Shown piece by piece: positions 63,527-64,000 of a stretch of 64,000 bases of DNA. The stretch's first letter is position 1. Each line of letters starts with the position of its first letter. Below the pieces are notes generated by a model. The model made no database searches and had not been told where the DNA came from. It saw nothing but the letters and a program-made list of their open reading frames with translations. A program made the position numbers and the translations under genes. The stretch is from Asticcacaulis sp. (lineage in GTDB: Bacteria > Pseudomonadota > Alphaproteobacteria > Caulobacterales > Caulobacteraceae). The stretch spans positions 676,001 to 740,000 of the forward strand of contig JANQAC010000002.1 of the NCBI GenBank assembly GCA_024707255.1, written 5' to 3'.

Positions 63527-64000
63527 AGCGTCAACCCCCTGACGCGCCACATACCTTTGCATCGCTAATTGCAGGGGCGTTTTTCCCAAGGTTTCCTCTG
63601 GTGAGCCTTGATAATTTGTCACGTCTTGATGGTCAAAATAATCAGACAATTTATTCCATAATATTTATTTCTATTAGAAAAAATTATTTTCATTTTCGGC
63701 TTATAATTGCAAAGTTGCGAATTTGGAATTGATGATTTACATCACGAAAGTAATTTCCTGCCACTTATTTGCAATAAAAACAATAAAATAACTGGATACG
63801 TTCCGTAATTTGATATGCCTTTGTGCGGTAGTATTTTATAAAAATGAATTCTTCATATGGACAAAAATGTGTCACAATCTGGCAACGTCGCGCAAATTTT
63901 CAAAAATATGTCTGACTTTTTAGCTTGAAATCATGTGACCGCTATCATAACCTTGTTACGTCTAACTGGCGGGGACCGGCAAGGCACGGCTCTCAAAATG
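63527..64000. promoter_or_regulatory. AT-rich control region with XylR-like operator at the window end
   Basis: No gene is visible in these 474 bp. A GCGTCA/TGACGC hairpin lies just after the GH97 stop, and a C-rich/G-rich pair followed by GTTTTT (63572-63587) may be a weak terminator. The operator TGTGACCGCTATCA (63934-63947) matches the sites at 44437 and 46323 and probably governs a plus-strand gene beyond the window. Confidence 0.6.

Overview
The window looks like chromosomal DNA of a GC-rich alphaproteobacterium of the Caulobacteraceae, probably near Asticcacaulis or Caulobacter. I infer this from the protein style (TonB-dependent receptors with glycoside hydrolases, tryptophan-halogenase-like proteins, NasS/NasT) and from operators resembling the Caulobacter xylose operator. 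No rRNA is present to confirm it.

Layout. (1) 1-5935, all on the minus strand: a nitrate/nitrite assimilation cluster in transcription order nasT, nasS, outer-membrane porin, NarK-type transporter, nirB (cut by the window start). The porin-narK unit and nirB each have a leader with two A1/G4 hexaloop hairpins followed by an intrinsic terminator, which is the architecture of NasT (ANTAR) antitermination. (2) 6098-30848: sugar uptake and oligosaccharide breakdown: a lone MalK-type ATPase, a GH1 beta-glucosidase, a GH144-like 'glucoamylase', a binding protein and two permeases, a frameshifted lipoprotein hydrolase, a GH3 enzyme, a flavin-dependent halogenase homologue, a LacI regulator with matching operators, an Oar-like TonB receptor, a second GH3, a GH43, a DUF6445-like protein, another TonB receptor and a glycerophosphodiesterase. 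The GH144-like, GH1 and GH3 set suggests beta-1,2-glucan as one substrate (inference). (3) 30957-41316: tRNA-Lys(CUU) and a 10.3 kb element integrated in its 3' end, bounded by perfect 45-bp direct repeats. It carries an integrase, a replication-initiator-like gene with internal iterons, an HK97-type capsid, a tape-measure protein, small regulators and an unknown membrane/coiled-coil protein, but no terminase, portal or lysis gene. It is either a decayed prophage or an unusual satellite. (4) 41611-63526: a hemicellulose locus with GH43 (double frameshift), esterases, DUF3237, two GH51 (one frameshifted), a PA14-containing GH3, GH95, a tannase/feruloyl esterase, a GH31 with a PA14-like insert, a zinc alcohol dehydrogenase and GH97. 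The set fits debranching of arabinoxylan and xyloglucan side chains. Three XylR-like operator palindromes lie in its control regions, one beside a probable small RNA or attenuator.

How it works together: NasS/NasT sense nitrate and release the terminators ahead of the porin-transporter and reductase genes. Polysaccharide fragments enter through TonB receptors, are trimmed by Tat- or Sec-exported hydrolases in the periplasm, and enter the cell through the ABC importer. LacI-family repressors gate the loci. Three genes (13.1, 41.6-43.2 and 46.4 kb) have single-base frame breaks, so either decay or sequencing error should be considered.
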